Program-made: the position numbers and the translations under genes
NCBI RefSeq assembly: GCF_037975245.1
Contig: NC_092569.1
Coordinates: 23,216,168-23,280,167 of the forward strand
DNA: 64,000 bases
Direction: 5' to 3'
Source of the DNA: Apostichopus japonicus
Lineage: Eukaryota; Echinodermata; Holothuroidea; Aspidochirotida; Stichopodidae
Notes under the pieces: generated by a model
The model's input: only the letters and a program-made list of their open reading frames with translations
The model's database searches: none
What the model was told of the DNA's origin: nothing
In this document: positions 26,752 to 39,500 of the stretch, piece after piece
How positions within the stretch are numbered: the first letter of the stretch is position 1
How the letters are laid out: each line of letters opens with the position of its first letter

Positions 26752-27829
26752 GTAAGTACAGGAGTCATCCATTAAAGAAATAATAAAAACGACTAATAAA
26801 CTTTAATGTAGAACTTGTACGTTACTAATATGTTATACATAACTTTAATCTCAATTTAAATAATTGCTACAAACTGGAGTAAGGGATGACTGCATATTGT
26901 GATATCAACACGTGTTAAACTATAACATACCATTTTTCTGACAGGAAGGTGACTTTTTTGTGAATTCTGGATGTACAAGAAAGGGTGTTTGTACGAACGG
27001 TGAGATCATCTGGGATGAAGGTTACGCATGCAGCCCTAAAGCGGAGTGTGGCGTACGGAATGAAATAAGACAATGCTATTGTGCTAATGGCTACAGAGGG
27101 GACGGTGTAAATTGCACGAGACCACCTAAAGATTGTCAAGAAATTTTTGAGGATGATAGTACCAGAAACAGCAGTATATACAGAATCAAACCGACCGGAT
27201 GGACAGGGTCAGCATTTGAGGTCTACTGTAACATGTCTGACGGAGGAGGATGGACGGTAAGTGTTATAGCCTACGATAGGCACGGGAATACATTACGAAC
27301 TATATAGTTCATTTCTAGAACTTGAAATGGAATGGATTTTTTCTGATGTAAGGCTTACTTTAATCGTTAACAGACTTTTCACCGATCTATGGCTTCTGTC
27401 GGATAATTTTAATATTATTTCACATGAGTTGTACCGCAATCTATTGCCATTTATGCATTTTTTGAATCCCATCGTGTTGAATCTTCACCTTCTGAGGAAT
27501 TCTGATTTCTTTTTTCATATATACTCATTGTATAGCCTAGGTTGAAAGTTTTTGCTAATCACATTACCATAAAGGTATTCCATTTCAAGAATACGAGATT
27601 TCAGAATTCCACATCCGAGAGGCCACCAATATTATGCAACTTTGTGTTACAAACTATAATTACGATATTTCCTTTGAAATCTTATAGGTGTTCCAACGAC
27701 GTGTCGATGGGAGTGAGGACTTCTACCTTGGATGGAACAGCTACAAAGAAGGATTTGGGAATTTAAGTTTTAATTTTTGGCTCCGAAATGATAAACTTTA
27801 TTACTTGACTAACCAAAAGAGATATGAAA

Positions 27830-27831
27830 TA
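27830..27831 (+). other. 19-bp deletion junction in FREP copy 2
   Basis: Copy 1 reads ATGAAAT, then 19 bases, then AGATACGGAGC. Copy 2 reads straight through ATGAAATAGATACGGAGC. The exon is 246 bp here against 265 bp in copy 1. The frame then runs into TAA soon after the lesion. Confidence 0.9.
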
Positions 27832-29782
27832 GATACGGAGCTCCATACTACGCCAAGTTTGACTTTTTTCGGATAAACGACGAAAGCGACAACTATCGGT
27901 TAACCGAGGTTGGAACGTATAGTGGAACTGCAGGTATGTATAATTAACCATGAATTACTTTATAGGGACATTGCTGTTATTTATGCTAACCATATTTGTG
28001 TGAACGTCCATGTCTAGCAGTCAACCACTTCAAAGACAATTAAAAATTCTTAAACATGATTAAATTCAGATTATGGACAAAGATTTTGAATGAATATCGC
28101 CTATAATAGATTGATGCCAAACTCGATTAGGCGGCATAAATTTATTTTTTTTAAATAGGTTAATTTTAGTTCAAATCTACAATTATATAAAAATGTTATC
28201 CTCAAATCTTTGTAAATCTTTGATTTACATTACCTCTTTTTTGCTCATCACATACTGCTTTGGAAGTATTGAATTGTTTCCATCACTGCGTAATATCTAC
28301 CATCCAAACAATTATTAACAACTTAGTTAATTTAAGTATATGGATGCTTCCTCAGTACTGTCATTAATGAGTTGCTAAATGTCCGATCCACAATGACATA
28401 CATGTAATTATTTCTTATAAATCATCTGAAAGGCTATGAGTTATTCAATCATGCGGTCATCTATAATTAAATTTACACAAAGTGTGCAATACACTCGTTG
28501 GTTTTACTAACGACACCATTTTATTTTGTATCAGACACGTAAACATGTGCCGTTATTGATTAATCATGTTGCTACGGAAAGCAGCATAAGTTTATCTCAG
28601 TCTATACAGAAAGTAAAGATTCTAGCCTAACCAACCACCTTTCACCATAAGTGCAGCGACAGCCCTACGAAATAAAACATCCCTATGTTCTGCTTATCAA
28701 TTAATCTCTGAGTTAAACATTTCGATATTTGGATTCATTTACATTAACATCCCGTTGGACTCAACGTTCTGATAATTGTACATATTGAAGACGAGAATTA
28801 GAGCGAATGTGTCCTGACAGTCTGCATACGCCCCAGAAATTCCTAAAAAGCTCTAAGATGACGCAAACGAGAACAATAACATAACATAAATTCTTGAACG
28901 ATATTCATACTCCGGTACCCACTTGACATTATTTGACACGTAGATCAATGTAACAATTAACATTTCACATATCATGGATATATAACCCTTGAAGTGATAA
29001 TATTTTATTCATAGCCTCGATTCTTAGGTGTTATAATATAAGGCAAATACGAAAATACAGCAGATATGTAGAGTTACGTCTTTCTATCTTACTGATACAT
29101 TCTACGTAATTCAATGATTAAATTGAAAAACCCAAGTGAGGTCAACATATTTATTAGTAATCATTCATTTCTATTACAATGTTAAGTCAGCTCTTAATGA
29201 AAAACATTACAATAAGCAGAGGAATAATTTATCCTGAGTTAGTACAAGTGATAATTGGCAACAGACGTTACAACTTTAAAGTAAGAATATTGTTTACTCC
29301 TACGTCTGTGCTTCTCTTGTATTAATTCAAAAACAAATCACCGAACGCACTTTGTATCTGACGCATTTAATAACACAAATCAAAACAACAAATAGAATTA
29401 TATAATTGAATGACAGTCATAAGAAAGGATATGAATTCATGATGCAGTTTAACGTCGTACATTACTAAACTGAAAACAACGCCTCATTGTGAATCAACAC
29501 GAAACAAGATCCTTGCACGATAATATTCATTGCAATTACAATTGTTGAATGCATGATGTAAATATATATATATTGATCTTTTCTTCAACAGATACCGGAG
29601 GACGAAGTACCCCTGATGGCTATGCACTTAGTTATCACCTGAATCAACAGTTTTCAACAAAGGACCGAGACAACGACGCTTATAGTAATAATTGTGCAAG
29701 TTATTATAAAGGTGCATGGTGGTACAATGATTGTTCTATTTACTCTAGTCTGAACAGTATCTACGGGAATTATTACTTTTAT

Positions 29783-29785
29783 TAG
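29783..29785 (+). other. Premature TAG in last exon of FREP copy 2
   Basis: By alignment TGG (Trp) in copy 1 corresponds to TAG here. The normal-looking frame continues for 20 more codons to KIRPI and a TAG at 29846-29848. Confidence 0.85.
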
Positions 29786-30789
29786 TATTACCTTCCCGGA
29801 AGTAATTATTATCTCAAATTTACAGAGATGAAGATCCGCCCCATCTAGAGATTGAAGCTGACGAAGGACGAAAACTGTTACATCGCTGATCAAAGAAATA
29901 AAAAAATACTTGAGAGATTCATTTAAGAACAATTGAATGTTTTTCATTTGAAAATAAAAAGAACGACTTGGCTAATTTGTAATGGCACTTCTCGTATTCT
30001 TTCCAAGCTTACCTAATTTATCTAGTCTATTTTCCCGTTAAACGTACGATTGAATATAATGAAATAAAAAGAAACCGAAACATTCTCTTTGACGTCCAAA
30101 AATTAATTTGTTTGGGTAGTAGTTGGCTAACAAAACGCTATAACTTCCTGGGCTTCGTTCCCTGGATACCTATAGGCTCAAAAAAATTGGAACCTCTAAA
30201 AAATTTTTCTGTGCTTCCGTTAAACAGCTACAAGTAAGATGTCTGAGACCACTGCCGCTTCCGGGCCTAGAATACCTCCCACAGAAGTTAAAATTCATCT
30301 TTCTGATATGTGGTTTGGTTCTTAAAGTCGCTTAGAGAGAACAAAAGATATCTCAAATTCCAACTATTTCCGGGGACTTTGAACTTTATAAACGTGCTTT
30401 TTTGTACTTTCAAAATGTTCCAATATCATCCTTTTCCCAGTTACCCCTCCCGACCCCCAAATTGGCCGTCACTTTCTCTCACATTGAAAGAAAACAATTC
30501 TAACTGTCTTTACAATTTCATTCTTGCCTACCATTTCAATTAATATGAATGTTATTTATAAATTGTCTTAAAACGTTGCAATGCTCTATTCGATTCTTTA
30601 ACTTTATGTATTGCAAGGGGAATGTCTTAAACCGACTGCAACCCGACCACTACTTGAGTCGCGTGACTGCCTAAGTGTGACAAATTCCATTGAAGCTTTA
30701 AGATGACGTCATCGGCTTGACCTTTTTCGAACGCCGAGTGTTATCGAACTAGAACCAGTTGGTTGTTTTTCTTCAGGTTAGCGTGATTC

Positions 30790-30802
30790 TATCATTCTTT
30801 AT

Positions 30803-30833
<31 letters not shown>

Positions 30834-30985
30834 CATATACATATATATAAATGAAAATCGTAATGAATTGGAAAATCAAGAACAGTGAAAAAACTTTCAG
30901 CCTCCACCGGGATTCGAACCACGGGCCTTACGCTCTGTACGCGGACACCCTAACCACTAGGCTATGGACGCTGATTGTATGTCCA
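30790..30985 (-). mobile_element. tRNA-derived SINE
   Basis: On the minus strand an A-box-like TAGCCTAGTGGTTAGG (30947-30966 region) is followed by a B box GGTTCGAATCCC (30909-30920 region) with tRNA spacing. A non-tRNA body follows (CACTGTTCTTGATTTTCC) and the element ends in a TA-rich tail at about 30800-30850. The cloverleaf is imperfect, so it is a SINE head and not a tRNA gene. Confidence 0.7.
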
Positions 30986-31183
30986 GAGGTTCGAAACCGG
31001 TAAGGAAGGTCGTAATTCCACTGTAGGCGTTTGTCACCTGTATCGAATAATACTAGTTCTGTTTTTGGTGACATATTTTGCCTTACTCTAGAGATCAAAC
31101 ATGATGCTAACCAACTCGAAATCATTTTTGATTCCTAAAGCCGGATCTCGAAAGAGATACTTTGAACAGACTTTATGTTAATG

Positions 31184-31185
<2 letters not shown>

Positions 31186-31243
<58 letters not shown>
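31186..31243. repeat. (TA)n microsatellite
   Basis: Uninterrupted TA dinucleotide run of roughly 55 bp. Confidence 0.95.
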
Positions 31244-31638
31244 CGATTATTATGAAGTGTAAAGGGAATTCAGCACTCACACACCCTTGGGATTGAAACA
31301 AGTGACCTAAAAGGAAAAAAGTCTTGTGGTAATAATAAAAAAATCCACAAATTGATACTGCTTACAAACTATTGTTAATTAGCAGTGTCCGGGGGTTACA
31401 TCCCCGTGCCATTTCTAGGCGCCCAGAAAAATATACAGATACTCGGTAAAATATGGAAGCGCTCAGGAAAAAAAGGAATAAATGATGAACGACTGTTTAA
31501 ATTATCCATTCGACTTTTAATATTTCCCCGAACCTCACATGAACAAAACAAATAGGAAAATGAAAAGATCTGTCAAACAAACGTAATGAGCTTCAGTCCT
31601 ATTATTTAAATGAAACGCAATCAGCTATAGCTATATCG

Positions 31639-31668
31639 ATTATATATATACAATGTATATGCATATAC

Positions 31669-31735
<67 letters not shown>

Positions 31736-31853
31736 GTATATGCATATACATTTATATATATATATATGCATATACATTTATATATATATATATATATACA
31801 ATGTATATGCATATACATTTATATATATATATATATATATATGCATATTCATT

Positions 31854-31897
<44 letters not shown>

Positions 31898-31899
31898 TG
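31639..31899. repeat. Compound (TA)n array with ATGCATATACATTT units
   Basis: TA runs alternate with repeats of a palindrome-rich motif, TGTATATGCATATACA. The roughly 96-codon frames through it in both directions are artefacts of the repeat. Confidence 0.95.
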
Positions 31900-33525
31900 T
31901 CGGACTTGTGATTCATGAATATGCATTGTTCAACCTTTGCTAAATTATTTGCATTTTCTTATAAACGAAGCCATTGAAATCTACAATCTGAGAACAGTGT
32001 AATTTACATTGTTTTTTAATTCATTCCCCGTAACAAACTAGCCTAATAATACCTTAGACAGCTTCTAGCAGAGTCCTGGGTTAAGTTTGGTACAAGGAGC
32101 AATTATCTACGTACGGGAAAACATACCGTTGCAACATTTTGAATGCAGCCTTTCTTCAGGGAGGGGTTTGAGAGGGGAGGGGAGGGGAGGGGACAAGTTA
32201 GGATAAAATTGGATCATAGCTTGACCCTCCTTTGACATTGTATCTGAAGTTTGTTACCTTTATACCAAAGTATCTTTCCTTAACTGTGGCTTGAACAGTA
32301 TTCAAGGCTAAAGGGACGTGAACAAATTTGGATTCAGCATAGCTTCTTTTGTTTTTTAAATCCTTTCCTGCGTGGGACTGATCTTAAAAACAAAGCTATT
32401 GGAATAAATACAACCCAGTTGAAGAGTCTTATCTTTTCTTTTGTATGACTCATGAGTCTTATCATAATACACGTCAATGGTATTTAGAGACTAATAACAC
32501 AATACCTGAATTATGAATACGAGCAGCGAACCGTAACAATAATTGGCAATACAAACCTTAACCGTTAAGGACATGTATATTTAAGCCATGGCAGGTGTAC
32601 AATGATTACGACGTTACATTCTGTATTTATTATCATAGTATAATTCTGTCAACTGTTTCAATATAAACAGTACCGAAGTGTGAAGGAGAGTGGGGGGTGG
32701 GGGTGTGGTTGGTGAATAAGACTGAAATGCAGCTGACAATTAGTTATGACTAAAATAAATTCTACTAAGCACAATTAGAGGGCTGCTTTAATGTAACCCA
32801 TGTAAATAAAATTGCGCCAAATAATAATATCAAAACAACCGAAGCCAACTTGATGATCGAAAACTATTTTCTTGATAGCAAAGTAAATTCCGAAAATGCT
32901 CCCTCCCCCACTCCTTAAATATCCATACAAATGTCTCTCCCCCACCCCCAACCCACCCCGCCCCTTCCTCCCCTTCCTTCGTCCCTCGTCGTCATCGCGT
33001 ATTGATTACTAATACCAACAAAAATGTAGCCATCATTAATATTCATGAGGATAGTAACATAACTATTTTTGTTTTACTATAGGCTATGGTAATCCTTGGT
33101 ATATGTTTAGACTTCTTTCATGTGTACAAGTAGAACGGGCGTTGTCACTTTAGGGACCAAACCGTAACCTATGTTTGTATATACCCATTGAAAATCGGTG
33201 ACGAGATTTTAGATTCAGTTGTTCTTTACTTAATAACAAAATAGTGTGCAAACAATGACCCGTTATAGCGAAGAGTATCCTAATCCATTGAACCGTACAG
33301 AGGGTAATTTTGACACGTTGGGTTATGAAAGGGGAACTATACACAACCTAACCACTGTGCTGACTGTCTGGCGTGTAGGTACATGTGTAACACTGGCTAG
33401 ACGAGGTATGGAAATATTATAGTCTGAATTATAGAACACTGGGTTCGTAATGTGTACGGATATCACACAGATTTAATTCCATCAGTGCATATTTACCCTG
33501 GGATTTAAAAATTTCGTCGTCAGAA

Positions 33526-36500
33526 ATGGAAGGATTCTACTATCTACGTTTTACCTTTGAGGGACTGCAGGATAGCCTAGTTCCTGTTTGTTTATTAGTG
33601 ATATTGTTTACTCCACAGATTAGCCTTACTCAGGATTCCACGACACAAACAGTCCTACGTACGGGAAGAACTACGCGAATGCTTAATTCTGAAAAATCTA
33701 CAACTTTCCGATCCGATGTCACAAATAAGATTATCACTGACGTTATGGAAACTAGATCACCTAGTATGTTAAGCGGTCCCCAACGAGAGATAAAAACTAC
33801 GGTGGGTACTTCAATGCAACCTACCTCGGGGAGTGATGGTGAGGATAACTCTGTGATTGTTACAGCACAGACAATGCCACCACCCATGGAAGACGCCCTA
33901 ACGGAGTTAGTCACAGAATTAGTTAATATTTCGTTCACAGATATTCTGATGGAAACTGTTATTGTCACCGATAGATTGGAAACAGATATAGTTACCGAGC
34001 TTAATAATAATTCAGTAACAGATTTAACCACGGAGAAAGGTAAAGTCAAATGAGAATTATACTTTTCATTAAGAGAATATGGGTTTTCTCACGATATTAA
34101 GCTGCTTTCTTTCGGAAATTTTATAGTTCACTTTCGTTTAAGAAGGATATCTACCTATTGTAGTCTTGAACGAAAGCTGGAGCGGACATGATGAAGTGTT
34201 CAATTTGTTTTGTTTTGTTCTGAGGTGTTCCCAATGTGGTTGGTTGGGTGTACCTATTGGGCGAAATTGGGTCATTATGTTCAAGGTTGCTAACCTGTAA
34301 TCCGATTTGCAGAGACCTCCCTCGTGACTCCCCCTATACCCCTACTATACCCCCCCCCCCTTCCGCCTTTGGTGCTTGGTCTAGTCAGCTTACATCAATG
34401 GCTTGTCACTACACACACTCAAATACGATTTAAGTCCTTACCAGTTTCTCGAGAAAATGGGATATTTCACCATATTCTTTCTTTTACGAACTTATTGAAC
34501 TATCTTAACTTGGAACGGTACCATTGCTTAATTAGTAACAAATTGTAAATCAGATTGATGTGCTCATATAGTCTTACAGTTTGGGTAACACATAGCTTTA
34601 TTACATCAAGTTCATGCAACAGAGCAAAGAAAAACAAGGATTCAAACGTTTTCCTTTTTATTCTTATTTTTGTTTTGCTTTTGCCTGTGTTTATCCATCT
34701 ATTACAAATCTTAGGATATGTGGATCAAATAAAAGTAGTATTATTTTCATAAGGACTGATATACTTCATACATTTATTTGTTTTTAATCTGAATATTCAT
34801 ACAGCTGATCTTGTACAATCAACATTATTTTTACTGTTACTGTGTAACAGAAAATATCGTCTTCAGTGCTAAATCCTGCACGTATACACTCTCGTTAAAT
34901 ATGAAAAATAGTTTCAACGGATTTGTGCAGTGACGTCACTTGGTAACACTCGAAGGCCAAAAGCAACTATAAATACTGTATTTGTATCCCTTATTCAGGA
35001 TGACGTCAGTATGAATTATTCACACATCTTAACAATAGACTAAGTATACACACCTATAACATACGATTCCGCAAATAATACAAGAAGAATCGAACAGTAT
35101 TCTAATTGTACTCTATTACAGGTAGTTTCATGAAAAATACATGTTCCCAAACTTAATGAAATTTCGCCATAATGATGTTTCTGTTTACAATTAGTTGTGT
35201 ACCATTAGTTCAAGCTTGTTGGTCGCATATGAAACGTTACCACTTGTGAGCGTTTATATATCGAAGCAAACATACTGTATAACTTCAGATTGCCCCAAAT
35301 GTTATTCAATCATTTGAATATATTTTTTCTTGTATGTACTGGATTAAGAGTGGGGAGGGGATAGATTGGTGAAGGATAGAGTGGGGGAGGGGGCGGTGTA
35401 TATATGTTAATATGTTTCCTTCTTTCGTCTGTCTCCTCAACATGTTTTTGAAAATATTCTATATCAAGGAAAATTTGCATATTTGACAAATGTGGATGTG
35501 AATCAAACTTAAAATATATGTAATGATACCTTTACACAATACTGACCAGACCATGTATTGAAAAGATGATAGGAATACCAACTTCTCCATTAAACCTAGT
35601 AATGCATGTGTAAGTTACATGTTATAAGTTGTTTCTATAATAAGGGTCTTATCAACTATATAACTTAATACGGTTAGTTTTTATACCGTAGATATTTCAT
35701 TTAATTTGTTAATAATTATTTGTTTACAATAGGTTGCCATTTATACCTAATTTCTTGGTGAAATTGGGTATAACTGTTAAGCGAAATTGTTAGGCGAATT
35801 TTGATGTTAACATTCATTTAAATCTTGAGAATTATCCTTACCAAAAAAATTAAAATTCTATGCAAAATGCAGCTTTAATTACCTTTCTTTTAAAAAGTTA
35901 AATCTTAAACTTGCCTCTCATCAGAGAGGAAACTCTGCTGTCCTGAAGGGTTTACTGAGGTAGGAGATGGGTGCTTTCTGTTCCAGGACGACGAGGTCAA
36001 TAATATGGAAGCCTTGGAATTATGTTCATTCCATAATGAAGGAAGCCTGGCTAAAATCGATCCTCTTGTGCCAGTCACAGTAAGATATTTAATTTAAATA
36101 TATCATAAAAGTATCCAAATTAAGTATTTAAAAAAAAGGATCCAATATTAATTGATTTTCTTTTAATGCCCTTCCTGTGTTTTTTTTGTTTTTTTTTAGG
36201 GGTAGGGGAGGGGAGCGGGAGATTGATGAGTTTTGATTTTATGCTGTCATTAAGGAAATAAAAGTATTGAATCTTGCTGTGTTTGCTGTAAATATGCTTC
36301 CGATTTTTCTTACGCCTTTTTCTTGACAGACATATCTCTTAGAAGTATTACAGTTTTATATTGATGTAGAGTTTGTCTGGATTGGGCTACAACGTGCAGA
36401 GAATGACAGCTTTACCTGGTCCTTTGATGAATCTTATCTTAATGCAAGGTAACGTAATGTAAAGAATATATATTCTCAGCAATTATAACTTGATGATTCT

Positions 36501-39500
36501 CGTAGAAATAGGCTGGAAAGAGAATTGTTAGATTCAACGTTTCATTGTAATGATTCAACGACTTGACTCAAGTTAATTAAATAGCTGATATCATTTTTTA
36601 GACATTGTTCCTTATACCAATTGCTCGCAACCAGGGGGTATGAAGCTTTACAAAAGTGGGGGAGGGGGGGGAACAACATCAGTGGGGCACTTCCTCGTTC
36701 CACAACCTCCACTCGCTATGCTATAAACCGATACACACCGGCCAATATCCCTTAAGTATATATGATGTGTTAGTATGCTATCAAAACTATTTATTGAGAT
36801 TGTTTATTGTTAACCGTGCTACAAAAAAAAGATATGGGACGCCATCTTAAAAATAGCATGTACAGACTAAAAATAAATAATTAAAATAAAATATTAAAAT
36901 TAACAAAGGCTTGAGATATCCAAAAGGGGCACATTTTATTTGCCAGTAGGGCACATTTGCTATTTTGAAAAAAAGGGCACGTGCCCCATTGCCCCCCCCC
37001 CCCCCCCGCTCCTACCCCCTGCTCGCAACCCTCCTAAGCTCTCGAGGATCTTGATCCCCTACCCACCAGAGCCGCACAATCCCTCAGAATTGTGAATACC
37101 AACTTGGACGATGGCGGACTCAACGTTAGAAAGTACTTTGTAGCATTCGGCCGGTACCCGATTACAACAGCATGAGTAGGACTACAAATAGAATTCCCCT
37201 TGACGAGAGTAACAGTACAATGTTCTAAGCCCGCATAATAGTAACTAGTTACACTGATATACATGCTAAATTCCGAGTACGCGTACCATTACGAGTACAA
37301 ATCAATGCGGACGAGTGCAAGCTCGTACAAGCAACATTGTTAAAATACACCTACGAGTACGGACGAACTACAAATCTGCATTGTGATGAGCTAAGTGGGT
37401 CTGTAACTTTACAATTAGTAGCCTGTCGATGGAATGCTATACCGCTTTAAGATCGAAGTGTTCTCATTTTGTTTTTTTTATTTTGTGTTTTCATTTTGTG
37501 TTTTCATTCTGTGTTTTCATTTTAAAATACCAGTGGACTGTACCATTTTGTACTAGGTGGAATCTGAGTGAGTTACTAAGTACTGATGGGCTATATAACG
37601 AGAGTATATATATCGAGTGAATCGACGGTATGAAACGCAGGGACTATAGGTAGATCAAATGTTGTTAACAAAACCTAGCCAAATTTTACAACAGGGACGG
37701 ATTTGGGAATAGAGAGGTTTGGGAGAATCCTCCTGTAGATATAAGGTTGAAATGGGTTGTACAACTCGCAGCAACCATGCCCACTTACCCCGGCTTTTGT
37801 GAATCTATGTGTTTTCGTTTCATAATTGGAATAAGTAAATCCAAAATGAATATATAAACAATATTTACTTACAGCAACTGGGGCGTTGGACAACCAATTA
37901 ACAATACCAGTTTACAATGCGTCGCTGTGAATCGTAATGGCACCTGGGAGATACGGTCGTGTGTCAACACAGAACTACCCTACCTATGTCAGGCAATGCA
38001 AGTCTCCTGCGCAGGTACGCACAATAAGCACTGGAATGGTTGCTATGGATATTAACTTGTTCATGTTAGGCTCTTTGTGTGGATAACTCCAAAACCAGTA
38101 ATAGCGGACTTTTGTATTGTGAATGATTTAGTGTGTAGAGTTCTAGACTATTGTGAGATTAATGTTTTTTAAGTCGGTTAAGGGTAATGGGAATGTAACC
38201 CCCCCCCCCCCCCACCCCTTTAGAGGTTCTTATCGAAGGAGATGAAGTAGTATATTTACCGTTAACCTCCATAACCGACTCCTTAGCACTGGCACCGTTA
38301 GAACAAAAGGAAAATACATTTTTGTTACAAATGTCTTCGATAGTACTTGAGGGAAGGGGTGGTGCTAAAGTGTAATGGTGTCAATGTTATGGGAAAACTT
38401 CCGACTAACTATGGAGGAAAACGTATTAAGAGTAACATAGAGTATTTTTATAAGTTGATTGTAGTAACATTCTACATTGATTCAATGTTATGCTATTGAA
38501 TACCATTACAATATACCGGTAGGTCATACGGTTAACTAGTCAATTTTTATTCCAATCTTATAGCCTAATATTTCTTACTTTTTTTTCGAATTTCAATTTG
38601 GTCCTATATGTGTTGATTATAGGTAAAAGTCTTTCGTTGACGGAATGTATTTCTACTAACATCTCAAAAACATCCCTCATTAAACCTTCAGTTTGTGACG
38701 AAATTAATGATTGTAGTGTTTTAGTTTCATCACCTTCAATCGTTTTGTGAATGTTTGATAGGGCTTGGAATATTGCCGACCTATTTAATAAACTGCCTTA
38801 AGGTATTGTGAGCAATCAGCCTGATATTGCTAAGTTTCTTATGATTAGATTTCAAATTACAGTTGCCAGTGACGTCATACATCGTCTCATTTCATTTGGT
38901 ATAGAGTTGACGACAGCCCCCGAAGTCACCACCGATCTGACTACAGCAGAATTCACCGAAGACGTAACCAACGCCACCACCACCACCACCACCACCACTC
39001 GAAGGTTGACTACCACAGTTACCGAACCGCCGAGTACGACTACCAAACCGCCGAAACGTCAGACAACAATAGATGGCGATGAAGAGGACGCCACCACAGA
39101 AATGATAACGTTCGATGAATCGACAAGACCTAAGTCTACGACAAAAAGACCAACCACGACGACAACATCTCAGACGACCGTATCCGTAACGACTACGACG
39201 GTCCTCTCGACCAGTCCTACGAAAATATCCGACCGTGTATTCTCATCGTCAAGTATGACGTCAGTTATGGTTTCTGGTATGGATGCCCAGAAAAATGTAA
39301 CCTCAACCATTGCAATATCAGACAAGACCAGTACAGACAGCAACGGTCCTACAAAGGACGTTAATCCCACAAGACCAGCAGTCTCAATGACAACTGACAA
39401 TAACCCTCCACCGCCTCCACCGCCGCCTCAACGATCGCCGTTATCAGCTATAAATAGATGTAAGTATTAAAATTAACCCAATATTTAGAACTGCGACAGT

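Larger units (their letters stand above)
19389..29848 (+). pseudogene. FREP copy 2: FReD-cysteine-rich-FReD gene with three lesions
   Basis: Proposed exons: 19389-19466, 25102-25147, 25585-25757, 25955-26222, 26541-26751, 26945-27256, 27688-27933 and 29592-29848. The plan is a signal peptide, most of a first fibrinogen domain, a cysteine-rich TIL/EGF-like module (exon 5: CPSNMD, TACQRTCE, CVAPKQCGC; exon 6: CYCANGYRGDGVNC), then a complete second fibrinogen domain with the TKDRDND calcium-site motif and GAWWYNDC. The intact form would be about 536 aa. Three breaks are seen. One T is missing in the run at 26659-26662, which shifts the frame to a TGA at 26681. A 19-bp deletion lies at 27830/27831. 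A TAG sits at 29783-29785 where copy 1 has TGG. All splice sites remain good. Most likely a recent pseudogene; homopolymer sequencing error could explain the first break but not the other two. Confidence 0.8.
17680..30080. repeat. Segmental duplication unit 2 (FREP locus)
   Basis: Second copy of the tandem unit, head-to-tail with unit 1. It lacks the hAT-like insertion of unit 1 and has fewer copies of the roughly 348-bp intron repeat. It carries a private 535-bp LINE insertion and an extra module (a cysteine-rich exon plus an exon joined to the second fibrinogen domain) that unit 1 lacks. Confidence 0.85.
30080..33525. other. Intergenic, repeats only
   Basis: Between the FREP copy 2 polyadenylation region and the lectin gene I see no supported exon. 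It contains the SINE at about 30790-30985, TA microsatellites, a (GGGGA)n run near 32160-32193 and a pyrimidine-rich block near 32900-32990. Promoter sequence of the lectin gene should lie just before 33526, but I see no clear TATA box. Confidence 0.5.

Noticed and set aside
30903-30975. Possible tRNA gene on the minus strand
   Set aside because: A and B boxes are present, but the anticodon and acceptor stems do not pair well and a SINE body and TA tail follow.
31621-31943. Frames of Tyr-Ile repeats
   Set aside because: Translation of TA microsatellite.
33630-34049. 139-codon minus frame
   Set aside because: Antisense shadow of lectin receptor exon 1.
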